From the NCBI GenBank assembly GCA_933228675.1, contig OW121740.1, positions 155,297,273 to 155,361,272 on the forward strand: DNA of 64,000 bases, in the 5' to 3' direction. Position 1 is the stretch's first letter. Each line of letters starts with the position of its first letter. A model generated the notes under the pieces. The model was given only the letters and a program-made list of their open reading frames with translations, had not been told where the DNA came from and did not search any database. The position numbers were made by a program, and so were the translations under genes. Of the stretch, positions 11,936 through 25,837 are shown one piece after another. This stretch comes from Stomorhina lunata (Eukaryota > Arthropoda > Insecta > Diptera > Rhiniidae).

Positions 11936-13620
11936 TAAATTGGAAAATTTTCAAAAATTTAATATTTTTATAGGAAATATTTAAAAAATTTAAATTGTTA
12001 TAGGAAATTTTTCAAAAATTTCTTATATCAATAGAAAATTTTTCGAAAATTTCCTATATTTATAGGAATTTTCCCATTCTTATAGCAAATTTTTTAAAAA
12101 TTTCCTGTTTTTATAGGAAATTTTCAAAAATTTTTTTATTTAATAGAAAATTTTTCAAAAAATTCATATTTTTATTCGAAATTTTGCAAAAATTTACTGT
12201 TTTTATTCGAAATTTTGCAACAATTTACTATTTTTAAAGCAAATTTTTCAAAAATCTTAATATTTTTATAGGAAATTTTTCAAATTTCCTAATATTATCT
12301 TTAATTTTTAAAAAATTTCCTATTCTATAATAGATCTTTCAAAAATTTACTATTTTTATATTAAATTTTTTTAAAAATTACTATTTTTTCAAAAATTTCC
12401 TATTTTTATAGGAAATTTTTCAAAAATTTCCTATTTTTATAGGAAATTTTTCAAAAATTTCCTATTTTTAAAGGAAATTTTTCAAAAATTTTCTATTTTT
12501 AAAGGAAATTTTTCAAAAATTTCCTATTTTTATAGGAAAATTTTCAAAAATTTCCTATTTTTATAGGAAATTTTTCAAAAATTTCCTATTTTTCAAAAAT
12601 TTCCTATTTTTCAAAAATTTCCTACTTTTATAGGAAATTTTCCAATAATTTCCTACTTTTATAGGAAATTTTTCAAAAATGTCCTATTTTTATAGAAAAT
12701 TTTTCAAAAATTTTCTTTTTTTATATGAATTTTTTTTTTTTTAATTTCCTATTTTTATAAGAATTTTTTTCAAAAATTTCCTATTTTTATAGGAAATTTT
12801 TCAAAAATTTACTATTTTTATAGGAAATTTTTCAAAAATTTCCTATTTTAATAGGAAATTTTTCAAAAATTTCCTATTTTAATAGGAAATTTTTCAAAAA
12901 TTTCCTATTTTAATAGGAAATTTTTCAAAAATTTCCTATTTTTATAGGAAATTTTTCAAAAATTTCCTATTTTTATAGGAAATTTTTCAAAAATTTCCTA
13001 TTTTTATAGGAAATTTTTCAAAAATTTCCTATTTTTATAGGAAATTTTTCAAAAATTTCCTATTTTTATAGGAAATTTTTCAAAAATTTCCTATTTTTAT
13101 AGGAAATTTTTCAAAAATTTCCTATTTTTATAGGAAATTTTTCAAAAATTTCCTATTTTTATAGGAAATTTTTCAAAAATTTCCTATTTTTATAGGAAAT
13201 TTTTCAAAAATTTCCTATTTTTATAGGAAATTTTTCAAAAATTTCCTATTTTTATAGGAAATTTTTCAAAAATTTCCTATTTTTATAGGAAATTTTTCAA
13301 AAATTTCCTATTTTTATAGGAAATTTTTCAAAAATTTCCTATTTTTATAGGAAATTTTTCAAAAATTTCCTATTTTTATAGGAAATTTTTCAAAAATTTC
13401 CTATTTTTATAGGAAATTTTTCAAAAATTTCCTATTTTTATAGGAAATTTTTCAAAAATTTCCTATTTTTATAGGAAATTTTTCAAAAATTTCCTATTTT
13501 TATAGGAAATTTTTAAAAAATTTCCTATTTTTTAAGGAAATTTTAAGAAAATTTCCTATTTTTAAAGGAAATTTTAAGAAAATTTCCTATTTTTATAGGA
13601 AATTTTTCAAAAATTTCCCA
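11936..13620 (+). repeat. Sat2 tandem array A, 31-bp unit, about 54 copies
   Basis: The unit joins TTTTTATAGGAAATTTTTC to AAAAATTTCCTA, period 31 bp (GAAATTTTTC recurs at 13041 and 13072). The left half (11936-12750) is degenerate, and the right half (about 12840-13510) is almost identical unit to unit. Edge degeneration and core homogeneity fit unequal exchange. Each unit contains two overlapping dyads. Confidence 0.96.
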
Positions 13621-15254
13621 TGTCTTAATAATGTCTTAATAACAAATAAAATATTTCTAATGTTTTTTCCTTACTCTTATATTAACATTTTAAAGTCTAA
13701 AAAATTTTACTAGAAAAATTCCCAAGAATTTTCCAACCCATCAGATCAGCTTTAAAGTAACACAGTTTAAACGAGAAAATCTAAATAATATAGAAATCTC
13801 TAAGAAATCTGCTATAAAAATCATCTGATTTTAAATGCAGATGTTAAATAAACTCATTATTAAAATGGATCTGGATTAGAGCGCATGTAGCAAAAAAAAA
13901 AAAAAAAAAGAAGAAAAGAAGAATAAGTAAATAAAAATAATTTACATAGAATTACAAAAGAATTCTAAAGGTAAAAGCTACATCATATATACCCGTACTT
14001 ATCTTATAGTATAAGTTTATAGCATTGGCTTAAGTCCACTATTTAGTGGTGAATGTTATATTTTTTACACTTTAACATTTGTTTTACAATTGTCTTTTCG
14101 CATCATCATTTTTATCGGCTTTCGGTTGTACGGTCTTATCACTTCAATGTATGTTTTACAGTTGTTTATGATGATATGAATGACTACGACCATTTTGCCA
14201 CATTGAGGTTGTTTCTAGATGTTGCTGATGCTGCTGTTGCTATTGCAATTGCTGTTGTTGGTTTATTGTACCGTGCGGCACATTTAAAATTCCAAAAACA
14301 ACTAGAAAAGAATAACTACGAGTATAACAGAAACAACAACATAAAATAAAGATGCACCTGCAGTTGCTGCCACAATTGTTTTTCGCAATAAATCTCAATT
14401 TAACTGGCGCCCAGCCTGCCACTCAACGGGTTTTAGTTTTATGCTTTTGCTGTTCAGTTGAAAAACATTTTTCCTAGATTATTCTTTTTTTTTGTTGTTG
14501 CTTTACATCTTTCTATTTCTATGCTTCCTTGCAACATGTTTTTCATTGTTTTCTTCGATGTTTCTATGTATGTGTGAATTCAATACTCTGAACTTGTACG
14601 AACTACATACTATGTTGCCACAACATCTTCTTCTTCAACTTCTTGTTATTGCTATTGTTGTTGTTGTTATGTTGTTCCTTGATTGTTACTAGTGGTTATT
14701 ATTACCACAATATTCCTACGGATTCCGTTGCCGTTAATAGTTCACTACAATGAACAATTTTCCTATAAACATGTTTTTCATTTTGTATTGCTGCACATAC
14801 ACACAAACACACACACTTACACACTCTCTTACATCTGTGGCAAGTAACTTGCGCTAATCAAGTCGTACATTGAAGAGGGCATTTAGTTAGAAAAACAAGA
14901 CGGACATACAGACAAACATACAGAATTGTAAGATATTCATTTATTCAAACAGACATTCAATACAATATTTGCACTTGATTGCTTTTTAAGCTTAAGTTAG
15001 CGCAAGTTTCAGAGCTTTTTTGTGAATCTTGTAGTTTTTGTTGTAGTTGCAATGAACGCAGTGGCAATCTTCAAATTTGTAAATATCTTTAACCAGTTAT
15101 AGGAAGTTTTTCGCTATTTGTCCATTGACAGAGATTCCGAAGATTTTAAAATAAGTTTTTAATTAAAGCTTTAACCCATAAATCTACTGATTCATGGCAA
15201 AAGCTTTTTAAAACTAACTTTTAACCTTAAACAAATCAACTTTCAAATAATTAG
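13621..15254. other. Single-copy spacer with CA-rich and GTT/CAA simple sequence
   Basis: CA-rich simple sequence lies near 14796-14832, and trinucleotide runs (GCTGTTGTT and similar) near 14225-14260 and 14640-14670. Open frames at 14053-14349 and 14492-14692 are translations of this simple sequence. Confidence 0.55.
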
Positions 15255-18200
15255 TACATTTTATAGAAATTTTTCAAAAATTTACTATTTTATAGGAAAA
15301 TTTTAAAAAATTTTCTATTTTTGTAGGAAAATTTTTCTAAAATTTACTATTTTTATAGGAAATTTTTCAAAAATTTCCTATTTTTATAGGAAATTTTTCA
15401 AAAATTTCCTATTTTTATAGGAAATTTTTCAAAAATTTCCTATTTTTATAGGAAATTTTTCAAAAATTTCCTATTTTTATAGGAAATTTTTCAAAAATTT
15501 CCTAATTTTATAGGAAATTTTTCAAAAATTTCCTATTTTTATAGGAAATTTTTCAAAAATTTCCTATTTTTATAGGAAATATTTCAAAAATTTCCTATTT
15601 TTATAGGAAATTTTTCAAAAATTTCCTATTTTTATAGGAAATTTTTCAAAAATTTCCTATTTTTATAGGAAATTTTTCAAAAATTTCCTATTTTTATAGG
15701 AAATTTTTCAAAAATTTCCTATTTTTATAGGAAATTTTTCAAAAATTTCCTATTTTTATAGGAAATTTTTCAAAAATTTCCTATTTTTATAGGAAATTTT
15801 TCAAAAATTTCCTATTTTTATAGGAAATTTTTCAAAAATTTCCTATTTTTATAGGAAATTTTTCAAAAATTTCCTATTTTTATAGGAAATTTTTCAAAAA
15901 TTTCCTATTTTTATAGGAAATTTTTCAAAAATTTCCTATTTTTATAGGAAATTTTTCAAAAATTTCCTATTTTTATAGGAAATTTTTCAAAAATTTCCTA
16001 TTTTTATAGGAAATTTTTCAAAAATTTCCTATTTTTATAGGAAATTTTTCAAAAATTTCCTATTTTTATAGGAAATTTTTCAAAAATTTCCTATTTTTAT
16101 AGGAAATTTTTCAAAAATTTCCTATTTTTATAGGAAATTTTTCAAAAATTTCCTATTTTTATAGGAAATTTTTCAAAAATTTCCTATTTTTATAGGAAAT
16201 TTTTCAAAAATTTCCTATTTTTATAGGAAATTTTTCAAAAATTTCCTATTTTTATAGGAAATTTTTCAAAAATTTCCTATTTTTATAGGAAATTTTTCAA
16301 AAATTTCCTATTTTTATAGGAAATTTTTCAAAAATTTCCTATTTTTATAGGAAATTTTTCAAAAATTTCCTATTTTTATAGGAAATTTTTCAAAAATTTT
16401 CTATTTTTATAGGAAATTTTTCAAAAATTTCCTTTTTTTATAGGAAATTTTTCAAAAATTTCCTATTTTTATAGAAAATTTTTCAAAAGTTCCCTATTTT
16501 TATAGGAAATTTTTCAAACATTTCCTATTTTTATAGGAAATTTTCCAAAAATTTCCTAATTTTATAGAAAATTTTTCAAAAATTTCCTATTTTTATAGGA
16601 AATTTTTCAAAAATTTCCTATTTTTATAGGAAATTTTTCAAAAATTTCCTATTTTTATAGGAAATTTTTCAAAAATTTCCTATTTTTATAGAAATTTTTT
16701 AAAAGATTAAAATTTTTATAGAAAATTTTTCAAAAATTTCCTTTTTTATAGGAAATTTTTAAAAAATTTACTATTTTTATAGGAAAGTTTTCAAAAATTT
16801 CCTATTTTCATATGAAATTTTTCAAAAATTTCCTATTTGTATAGTAAATTTTTCAAAAATTTTCTATTTTTATAGGAAAATTTTCAAAATTTTCTTATTG
16901 TTATAGGAAATTTTTCAAAAATTGTCTATATTTATTTTCAAAAATTTCCTATTTTTATAGGAATTTTTTCAAAAAATTACTATTTTTATAGGAAATTTTT
17001 TAAAAATTTCCTATTTGTATAGAAAATTTTTTAAAAATTTACTATTTTTATAGGAAATTTTTTAAAAATTTACTATTTTTATAGGAAATTTTTTAAAAAT
17101 TTACTATTTTTATAGGAAATTTTTTAAAAATTTACTATTTTTATAGGAAATTTTTTTAAAAATTTACTATTTTTATAGGAAATTTTTTAAAAATTTACCA
17201 TTTTTATAGGAAATTTTTTAAAAATTTACTATTTGTATAAGAAATGCTTCAGAAGTTCACTATTTTTATAGGAAATTTTTCAAAAATTTTCTATTTTTAA
17301 AAGAAATTTTTCAAAGATTTCCATTTTTAAAGGAAATTTTTCAAAAATTTCCTATTTTTATAGGAAAATTTTCAAAAATTCCTGTTTTTATAGGAGATTT
17401 ATCAAAATTTTTTTATTTTTATAGAAAATTTTTTAAAAATTTCCTATTTTGCTAGGAAATTTTTCAAAAAATTCCTATTTTTCTAGGAAATTTTTCAAAA
17501 ATTTTCTATTTTTATTGGAAATTTTTCAAAAATTTCCTATTTTTATAGAAAATTTTTCAAAAGTTTCCTATTTTTATAGGAAATTTTTCAAACATTTCCT
17601 ATTTTTATAGGAAATTTTCCAAAAATTTCCTAAATTTATAGAAAATTTTTCAAAAATTTCCTATTTTTATAGGAAATTTTTCAAAAATTTCCTATTTTTA
17701 TAGGAAATTTTTTAAAAGATTAAAATTTTTATAGAAAATTTTTCAAAAATTTCCTTTTTTATAGGAAATTTTTAAAAAATTTACTATTTTTATAGGAAAG
17801 TTTTCAAAAATTTCTTATTTTCATATGAAATTTTTCAAAAATTTCCTATTTGTATAGTAAATTTTTCAAAAATTTTCTATTTTTATAGGAAAATTTTCAA
17901 AATTTTCTTATTGTTATAGGAAATTTTTCAAAAATTGTCTATATTTATTTTCAAAAATTTCCTATTTTTATAGGAATTTTTTCAAAAAATTACTATTTTT
18001 ATAGGAAATTTTTTAAAAATTTCCTTTTTGTATAGAAAAGTTTTTAAAAATTTACTATTTTTATAGGAAATTTTTTAAAAATTTACTATTTTTATAGGAA
18101 ATTTTTTAAAAATTTACTATTTTTATAGGAAATTTTTTAAAAATTTACTATTTTTATAGGAAATTTTTTAAAAATTTACCATTTTTATAGGAAATTTTTT

Positions 18201-18955
18201 AAAAATTTACTATTTTTATAGGAAATTTTTTAAAAATTTACTATTTTTATAGGAAATTTTTCAAAAATTTACTGTTTTTATAGGAAATTTTTTAAAAATT
18301 TGCTATTTTTATAGGAAATTTTTTAAAAATTTACTGTTTGTATAAGAAATGCTTCAGAAGTTCACTATTTTTATAGGAAATTTTTCAAAAATTTTCTATT
18401 TTTAAAAGAAATTTTTCAAAGATTTCCATTTTTAAAGGAAATTTTTCAAAAATTTCTTATTTTTATAGGAAAATTTTCAAAAATTCCTGTTTTTATAGGA
18501 GATTTATCAAAATTTTTTTATTTTTATAGAAAATTTTTTAAAAATTTCCTATTTTGCTAGGAAATTTTTCAAAAAATTCCTATTTTTCTAGGAAATTTTT
18601 CAAAAATTTCCTATTTTTATAGGAATTTTTTCAAAAATTTCCTATTTTTATAGGAAATTTTTCAAAAATTTCCTATTTTTATAGGAATTTTTTTAAAAAT
18701 TTCCTATTTTTATAGGAAATTTTTCAAAAATTTTCTATTTTTATTGGAAATTTTTCAAAAATTTCCTATTTTTATAGGAAATTTTTCAAAAATTTTCTAT
18801 TTTTATTGGAAATTTTTCAAAAATTTCCTATTTTTATAGGAAATTTTTCAAAAATTTCCTATTTTTATTGGAAATTTTTGAAAAATTTCTTATTTTTGTG
18901 GGAAATTTTTCGAAAATTTCGTACTTTTAAAGGAAATTTTTCAAAGAATTTCCCT
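15255..18955 (+). repeat. Sat2 tandem array B with about 1.0-1.1 kb internal duplication
   Basis: About 119 units. The segment 15340-16400 is highly homogeneous. Downstream, a marker-rich block at about 16470-17500 is repeated at about 17545-18610. The variant CAAACATTTCC lies at 16515 and 17589, GAAATGCTTCAGAAG at 17241 and 18346, and GCTAGG at 17451 and 18556. The offset moves from 1074 to about 1013 to 1105 bp, roughly whole-unit gains and losses between the copies. Confidence 0.95.
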
Positions 18956-20622
18956 TAAGAATCGCTGCAAATTCTCTTTAAAAACTACATGATACACGTT
19001 AACATGTAAGTGAATTTCAATAAATTGTTTTATCCATTTTTTGTTTGAGCTTTGTTCATACATTGAGTGTAACATAAGTATTTATACGCAAGTTATTATA
19101 TTCCGTTTGAAACAACTGTTATTTATCGTTTACTTTTTTCCAGTTGTTATTTTATTTTATTATTGTTCCGTTTGATTTGATCAATTTTCTCAAATCAAAA
19201 CAATAGAAGAATAAAACGGCAGCAAAACTGAACAAAAATAATAACAGCAACAATTTCAATTGCATTTACAAGATAAAGTTACAGTTGCTTTACAGTTTAG
19301 ATGCAGTATCTTTTTTTCTTGCTTCACCTGCAATCTACGTATTTATTGGATGATTATCGTTTGTTAAGGAAATGGATAAAATGTAACAGCAACAATTTAG
19401 TCAAGTAATTTTGATGCGTTTCTGCGATGATTGTTGATTGTGTGTTTGTTTGTCTTTCCGTCCGTCTGTCTGTTTCATATTTTTATGAACTAATGCAAAA
19501 AAATAAAAAAATTTAAAAACTATTAAAATTGCTTTCTTACTAATCAGGCCTGGCTAAATTGTTTAAAGGTAAAAAATAAATACTTAAGATACCGATATTT
19601 TAAACACTTCTTTTAAATGTTTTCTTTGTTAAGATTTTTTTCGTTTAAGAAAAAACAGGAATGCAACAAACTGTCAATTGTTTTAGCTCAAATAATAAAA
19701 TATGAGTAAAATCTACATAAAACTTGTAAGAAGGCATCAGATCACTCATTATAACCCATTCGCTCTGGTTCTTTGTTGCCAACTTTAGAAACCAGTTAAA
19801 CACTTGGCACACGTTCCCTCTTCTTCCTCACTTGTAGACTTCGATACGATCGTAAAATAACAAATGGTTTTTGTGTGGATGTTGGCTGCTGCAGCTTGAA
19901 ATTGGCAGCAACTTCTTTAATATTGCAACTTCTTAACTAATCAGCAACATCAAATTATTGTCAGGATTGATGTTGACATGATCGTCATCGAAGTTATTAA
20001 CTTGTAGTTGAGGTTGCACAGTGTTTCGAAAAGTGGATATTTTATAGAAATTTTAAAGTAAATTATAATTTAATAATTATTAACGACAAGAAAAATAAAG
20101 ATATGAAAAATTAATAATTGTATTAATCGTTTATTAATCAATGATTGAAGGCCTTTAACTTCATATTATACTAACTCCGATTAAGTTATCTATACTTTAC
20201 TTATAGAAAAATTTTGAAAAATTTTCATAAAATACAAATTCTTAACAATTTTCATCATCTCCACACCCACTGTGCACCCCGAATATACAACTATACCAAT
20301 CAGTGAAAAGGAAACACATGTAAGTAGTTCCATTTGATCGGTATTTATCAATTACTTTTGTTAGCGGCTGAATGCCGCAGCATCATCAACAATCACAAAT
20401 ACCAAAACGTAACTAATTTGTAATTCATCCATCGAATTCAAGAGCAATTTTACACTTAAAATATTTCGAAGGAGTGAATTTAACTGTAGTTAGAAAATAT
20501 TTTCATATTAACTAAAAAACATAAAATTAAGAATCAATCAATAAAACAATATTAGTTTAACAGTAATAACACTGTGCAACAAAAGGGGCAGAATAAAATG
20601 TTTTAAGATGCTTTCGAAATTT
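18956..20622. other. Single-copy AT-rich spacer
   Basis: Includes short CAACAA runs and a short GTCTGTC stretch near 19450-19475. No gene or known mobile element is recognised. Confidence 0.5.
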
Positions 20623-21800
20623 TTCTATTTACAGTAAATTTTTCCAAAATAAACTATTTATAAGAAAAATTTTCGAAAATTTACAATTTATAGGAAATCT
20701 TTCGAAATCATAAGAAATTTTTCGAAAATTTACTATTTATATGAAATTTTTCGAAAATTGACTTTTTATAGGAAATTTCTTGAAAATTGACTATTTAGAG
20801 GAAATTTTTCAAAAGTTGACTATTTATAGAAAATTTTTCGAAAATTTACTATTTATAGGAAATTTTTCGAAAATTTACTATTTATAGGAAATTTTTCGAA
20901 AATTGACTATTTATAGGAAATTTTTCGAAAATTGACTATTTATAGGAAATTTTTCGAAAATTGACTATTTATAGGAAATTTCTCGAAAATTGACTATTTA
21001 TAGGAAATTTCTCGAAAATTGACTATTTATAGGAAATTTTTCGAAAATTGACTATTTATAGGAAAATTTTCGAGAATTGACTATTTATAGGAAATTTTTC
21101 GAAAATTGACTATTTATAGGAAATTTTTCGATAATTGACTATTTATAGGAAATTTTTCGAAAATTGACTATTTATAGGAAATTTTTCGAAAATTGACTAT
21201 TTATAGGAAATTTTTCGAAAATTGACTATTTATAGGAAATTTTTCGAAAATTGACTTTTTATAGGAAATTTTTCGAAAACTGACTATTTATAGCAAATTT
21301 TTCGAAAATTGACTATTTATAGGAAATTTTTCGAAAATTGACTATTTATAGGAAATTTTTCGAAAATTGACTATTTATAGGAAATTTTTCGAAAATTGAC
21401 TATTTATAGGAAATTTTTCGAAAATTGACTATTTATAGGAAATTTTTCGAAAATTGACATATTTATAGGAGATTTTTCGAAAATTGACTATTAATAGGAA
21501 ATTTTTCGAAAATTGACTATTTATAGGAAATTTTTCGAAAATTGACTATTTATAGGAAATTTTTCGAAAATTGACTATTTATAGGAAATTTTTCGAAAAT
21601 TGACTATTTATAGGAAATTTTTCGAAAATTGACTATTTATAACAAATTTTTCGAAAAATTGACCATTTATAGGAAATATTTTAAAAATTTTAAATTTTTA
21701 TAAAAAATTTACTATTTTTAGAGGGAAATTTTCAAAAATTTACTATTTTTAGAGGAACTTTTTCAAAAATTTACAATTTCTATAAGAATTTTTTTTAAAA
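20623..21800 (+). repeat. Sat3 tandem array, 29-bp unit, about 40 copies
   Basis: The unit is TTTTTCGAAAATTGACTA followed by TTTATAGGAAA, period 29 bp (AAATTTTTCG at 21121 and AAATTTTTCGA at 21150). It shares TATAGGAAATTTTTC with Sat2 but has a CG in a TTTTCGAAAA palindrome and an insert TTGAC. The right end (21660-21800) grades into degenerate Sat2-like units. Confidence 0.95.
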
Positions 21801-22055
21801 AATTCTTATTTTTATTTAACCTATTTTAAAAATTATTCTTTTTAATATATAAAAATCGTCGAAAATTGAATATTCATAAAAATAGAATAAAAAATTCTCT
21901 ATTTGTGGAAAAAAAATTAATCATAAATGCAAATTTACCATAGAACATATTTTCTTTCCCCAAACAATGGTTAGTGTAAAATGTCCTTTATAAATGCTAA
22001 CACCCACTTTAAAAAATATTGTTTTAACAGGATCCGTATTTTCTACAACATCACA
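21801..22055. other. Short single-copy spacer
   Basis: AT-rich sequence between Sat3 and the dispersed element. No features are seen. Confidence 0.5.
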
Positions 22056-22195
22056 TTTTTATACCCTTCACCAATAGGTGAAAGGGTATTATAAGTTTGT
22101 GATTCCGTTTGTAATTTTTTTATTAGTGATCGTAGACCCCATAAAAATTATACCGATCGACTCAGAATCGGGAGGAGAATCGATTAAGCGATGTC

Positions 22196-22227
<32 letters not shown>

Positions 22228-23108
22228 CGTCTGTCTGTCTGTCTGTTGAAATCAAGTTTCTGAAGCCCCTGGAGGATGGACTTACATAAATTATATATCA
22301 GATTTTAGGAAATTCTCCCGCAATGAACGCTATTAAATTTCATTAAAATCGGTTTATAAACACCGAAAATATCGAAAAAATACCAAAAATTAGACGAAAA
22401 TTTTAAAATTTTTGATTGAAACACACTTTTAAATAACAAGAGAAAAAAGATACTCCTGGTGTACATGTGATAATATGTTATATATCAGATTATAGGAAAT
22501 ATTTTCCCAAACCACTCTGTAAAATTTTATCAAAATCGGTCCATAAACAACTGAGATATCGCCAAAACACTGAATTTGATGTATCGCAAATTTCCCAAAG
22601 TACACATTAGAGAATGTTTGTTGAAAAAATTAAATGCAGAAATAGGAAAAACTATCCTCCTTTAGTACGGACCTACATAAATTTTATATCAGATTTTAGG
22701 AAATTCCCCCACCAAGCACGTTATTAAATATTATCAAAAGCGGTCTGTAAACAATTGAGATATCGCCATAACACTACATTTGATGTACAGCAAATTGCCC
22801 AAAGTACGTGTCTAAGAAATTTTGTTTACATTTTGTAAGTATTGTTTCAGCGATATCTCAGGTGTTTATGGACCGATTGTGATGAAATTTGACATCGTTC
22901 TTTATGGGAGGATTTTCTAAAATCTGATATATATACTCCACAAATCTGATTATGAATACCATTCAAATTGTACCGATCAACTCAGAATCGGCACAAGAAT
23001 CGATTTCGCGACCTCCGTCCGTCTGTCCGTCCGTCTGTTTGTTTGCCCGTCAGTCCGTCTGTTTGTTTATCCGTCCGTCTACATGTCCGTCCGTCTACCT
23101 GTCTGTCC
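22056..23108 (+). repeat. Tandem duplication, first copy (1053 bp)
   Basis: Begins in the T-run before ATACCCTTCACC and ends in the T-run after CTACCTGTCTGTCC. Every stretch I compared with the second copy is identical except for one GTCT microsatellite unit, pointing to a recent event. Confidence 0.9.
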
Positions 23109-23249
23109 TTTTTATACCCTTCACCAATAGGTGAAAGGGTATTATAAGTTTGTGATTCCGTTTGTAATTTTTTTATTAGTGATCGTAGACCCCATAAAAA
23201 TTATACCGATCGACTCAGAATCGGGAGGAGAATCGATTAAGCGATGTCC

Positions 23250-23284
<35 letters not shown>

Positions 23285-24165
23285 CGTCTGTCTGTCTGTC
23301 TGTTGAAATCAAGTTTCTGAAGCCCCTGGAGGATGGACTTACATAAATTATATATCAGATTTTAGGAAATTCTCCCGCAATGAACGCTATTAAATTTCAT
23401 TAAAATCGGTTTATAAACACCGAAAATATCGAAAAAATACCAAAAATTAGACGAAAATTTTAAAATTTTTGATTGAAACACACTTTTAAATAACAAGAGA
23501 AAAAAGATACTCCTGGTGTACATGTGATAATATGTTATATATCAGATTATAGGAAATATTTTCCCAAACCACTCTGTAAAATTTTATCAAAATCGGTCCA
23601 TAAACAACTGAGATATCGCCAAAACACTGAATTTGATGTATCGCAAATTTCCCAAAGTACACATTAGAGAATGTTTGTTGAAAAAATTAAATGCAGAAAT
23701 AGGAAAAACTATCCTCCTTTAGTACGGACCTACATAAATTTTATATCAGATTTTAGGAAATTCCCCCACCAAGCACGTTATTAAATATTATCAAAAGCGG
23801 TCTGTAAACAATTGAGATATCGCCATAACACTACATTTGATGTACAGCAAATTGCCCAAAGTACGTGTCTAAGAAATTTTGTTTACATTTTGTAAGTATT
23901 GTTTCAGCGATATCTCAGGTGTTTATGGACCGATTGTGATGAAATTTGACATCGTTCTTTATGGGAGGATTTTCTAAAATCTGATATATATACTCCACAA
24001 ATCTGATTATGAATACCATTCAAATTGTACCGATCAACTCAGAATCGGCACAAGAATCGATTTCGCGACCTCCGTCCGTCTGTCCGTCCGTCTGTTTGTT
24101 TGCCCGTCAGTCCGTCTGTTTGTTTATCCGTCCGTCTACATGTCCGTCCGTCTACCTGTCTGTCC
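23109..24165 (+). repeat. Tandem duplication, second copy (1057 bp)
   Basis: ATACCCTTCA lies 1053 bp after its counterpart, and TATGAATACC lies 1057 bp after. The 4-bp difference is one extra GTCT unit. The junction lies in a T-run, so exchange or slippage between T-runs is the simplest origin. Confidence 0.9.
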
Positions 24166-25110
24166 TTTTTTCTGTTGTAGTCAAGTTTTTGGAGCTCCTG
24201 TTTTGTCGATATCTCAGATGTTTATTTTGATGAAGTTTAATAGCGTCCTTCGCAGGGGATTATCTAAATCCTGATGCATTCTGTAATTTGTGGTAGATAT
24301 AATTTAGCGTTTAAGCGATGGTGTTTTGATCGACAATGTTGAAATTCAGGGTGGGACAATTCAGGAGCTCCACAAATCTGGTTTTAGCAGACAGACACAC
24401 TGCATTTATCTTAATTTTGTGTCTGACTTTTGAACATTATGATAACATTTGAGAATGTATTATATATCAAATTATAGGTAATCTTCCTAGGAAGTACAAA
24501 ATTGCAGCTAATTACATGATATCCGTTCAAAACCTACATATGTATGTAAGTATCTCACATATCAACAAAAATTTAAATTTTTTAATTGCAATTGGGAGAA
24601 ATCCGTTCACGTTTGACAATTGATCCCGTATAACTTCGCCTAAGGCAATCTCTTAGTAGCTAATAAATGACAAATTATAATAGATACGATGATGACATTT
24701 AGTAAAAAGACGTTGTACAATATTGATATTCAGGACAATAGCGCCTAAAATAAACTTTCTAGAGGGACAACATTTGACAAAAGTATTTCTGATCTCTTGA
24801 AAAGTTCGATATTGAAAATGGGCGAGCTCTATTCACATTTAGTGAAATCTCCCATATAAACCCGACCGGGAATCGATTTAATGCTGATAAATTAAATCAC
24901 ATTAAAATTGCACAAAGAACTAGAGCAAAACTTTTCAAACATCCATCGGACAGATCGAAAGAACTATACATCCCAAATATTATTGATGAAGTGTTCATTT
25001 TAATTAATTAACTAACTTCAAATTAATAAGTAAACTTTTCCGACAAAGCTGATAACCATCCATTCAAAAGCTATATATTTCACGTATGTATCTAAAACTA
25101 AGAGTGTATA

Positions 25111-25328
25111 TTTAGTGATATTTTTATTATTATATTTTTTATTTAAATATTTATTATTTTATAAAAATTAATTGAGTTTTTATTTTAGAAATTATAATAT
25201 TAAACATCAAATTTTTTATAACACAAAAATGATAGAAATCTATACAAAACAAAAAATAATAATAATATAAAATTTTATAACAAGTAGAATATTTATAAAG
25301 TAAATTTAAAGACATTAAAGACGCTACA
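25111..25328 (-). repeat. 3' LTR
   Basis: Begins TGTAGCG on the minus strand and ends TCACTAAA. It matches 25838-26055 at a constant 727-bp offset. The 3' terminus is not the usual CA, so the exact end relies on the GTATA duplication. Confidence 0.88.
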
Positions 25329-25837
25329 TAGCTTCCCCTCTCAGAAAAAAAAAATAATATAATTTTATAAGTGATTTTATCGGCACTATCAACTAATTCT
25401 TGATTTTCTTTATTTATGAACGCTGGTTTCAATAAATCTATTGACACAGTTCGAACTAAGTTACCATATTGAATTGTAAATGTTTTGTCATTTCTTGATA
25501 TTACTTTAAATGGTCCTTCAAAGGGAGTTGATAGTTTAGATGGTTGTATAACTTTAAGGAATACGTAATCACAATTTGATAAAGATTTAGGAATGTAAGA
25601 TTTTTCTATGTTGTGATAAATTACTTTTGATCTCACTTCTGAAAAATGTTCTCTTAATTTTGAAAGCAAAAAATCGCTAGAAACATTTTCTTTTGATTCA
25701 ACAATAAGTTCACCTGGAATTTTCAAACATTGTCCATAGACTAATTCAGCTGGTGAACACTTTAAATCATTTTTAATAGAGGTTCTTAATCCCAATAAAA
25801 TTAGCGGTAACATTTCTGACCATAAAAATATCGCCAA
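25329..25837 (-). pseudogene. pol: Gypsy-type pol remnant: integrase C-terminal region
   Basis: The open frame starts immediately inside the 5' LTR with TTG, not ATG, so it is a truncated fragment. Near its start it reads WSEMLPLILLGLRTSIK, followed by CSPAELVYGQ and PGE, the arrangement typical of the end of the Ty3/gypsy integrase core. About 80-90 residues later comes EGPFKV, matching the GPY/F module, then a segment ending in LLKPA, typical of the C-terminal domain. The catalytic DDE triad and zinc-binding HHCC domain are absent. The frame runs on without a stop through the polypurine tract into the 3' LTR, so the true protein end is unclear. Family assignment is from motif recognition; non-functionality follows from the missing domains. 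Confidence 0.85.
25332..25342 (-). promoter_or_regulatory. Polypurine tract
   Basis: GAGAGGGGAAG on the minus strand lies three bases upstream of the 3' LTR start, the expected place for the plus-strand primer of reverse transcription. It supports the minus orientation. Confidence 0.7.

Noticed and set aside
14796..14832. Telomere-like or regulatory repeat
   Set aside because: It is plain CA-rich simple sequence with no longer-range structure.
22078..24230. Ser/Val/Cys-rich open frames
   Set aside because: These are translations of GTCT/GTCC microsatellites inside the duplicated dispersed element.
25154..25837. Domesticated integrase gene
   Set aside because: It lies between identical LTRs, lacks an ATG and the catalytic core, and reads into the LTR, so it is a retroelement remnant.
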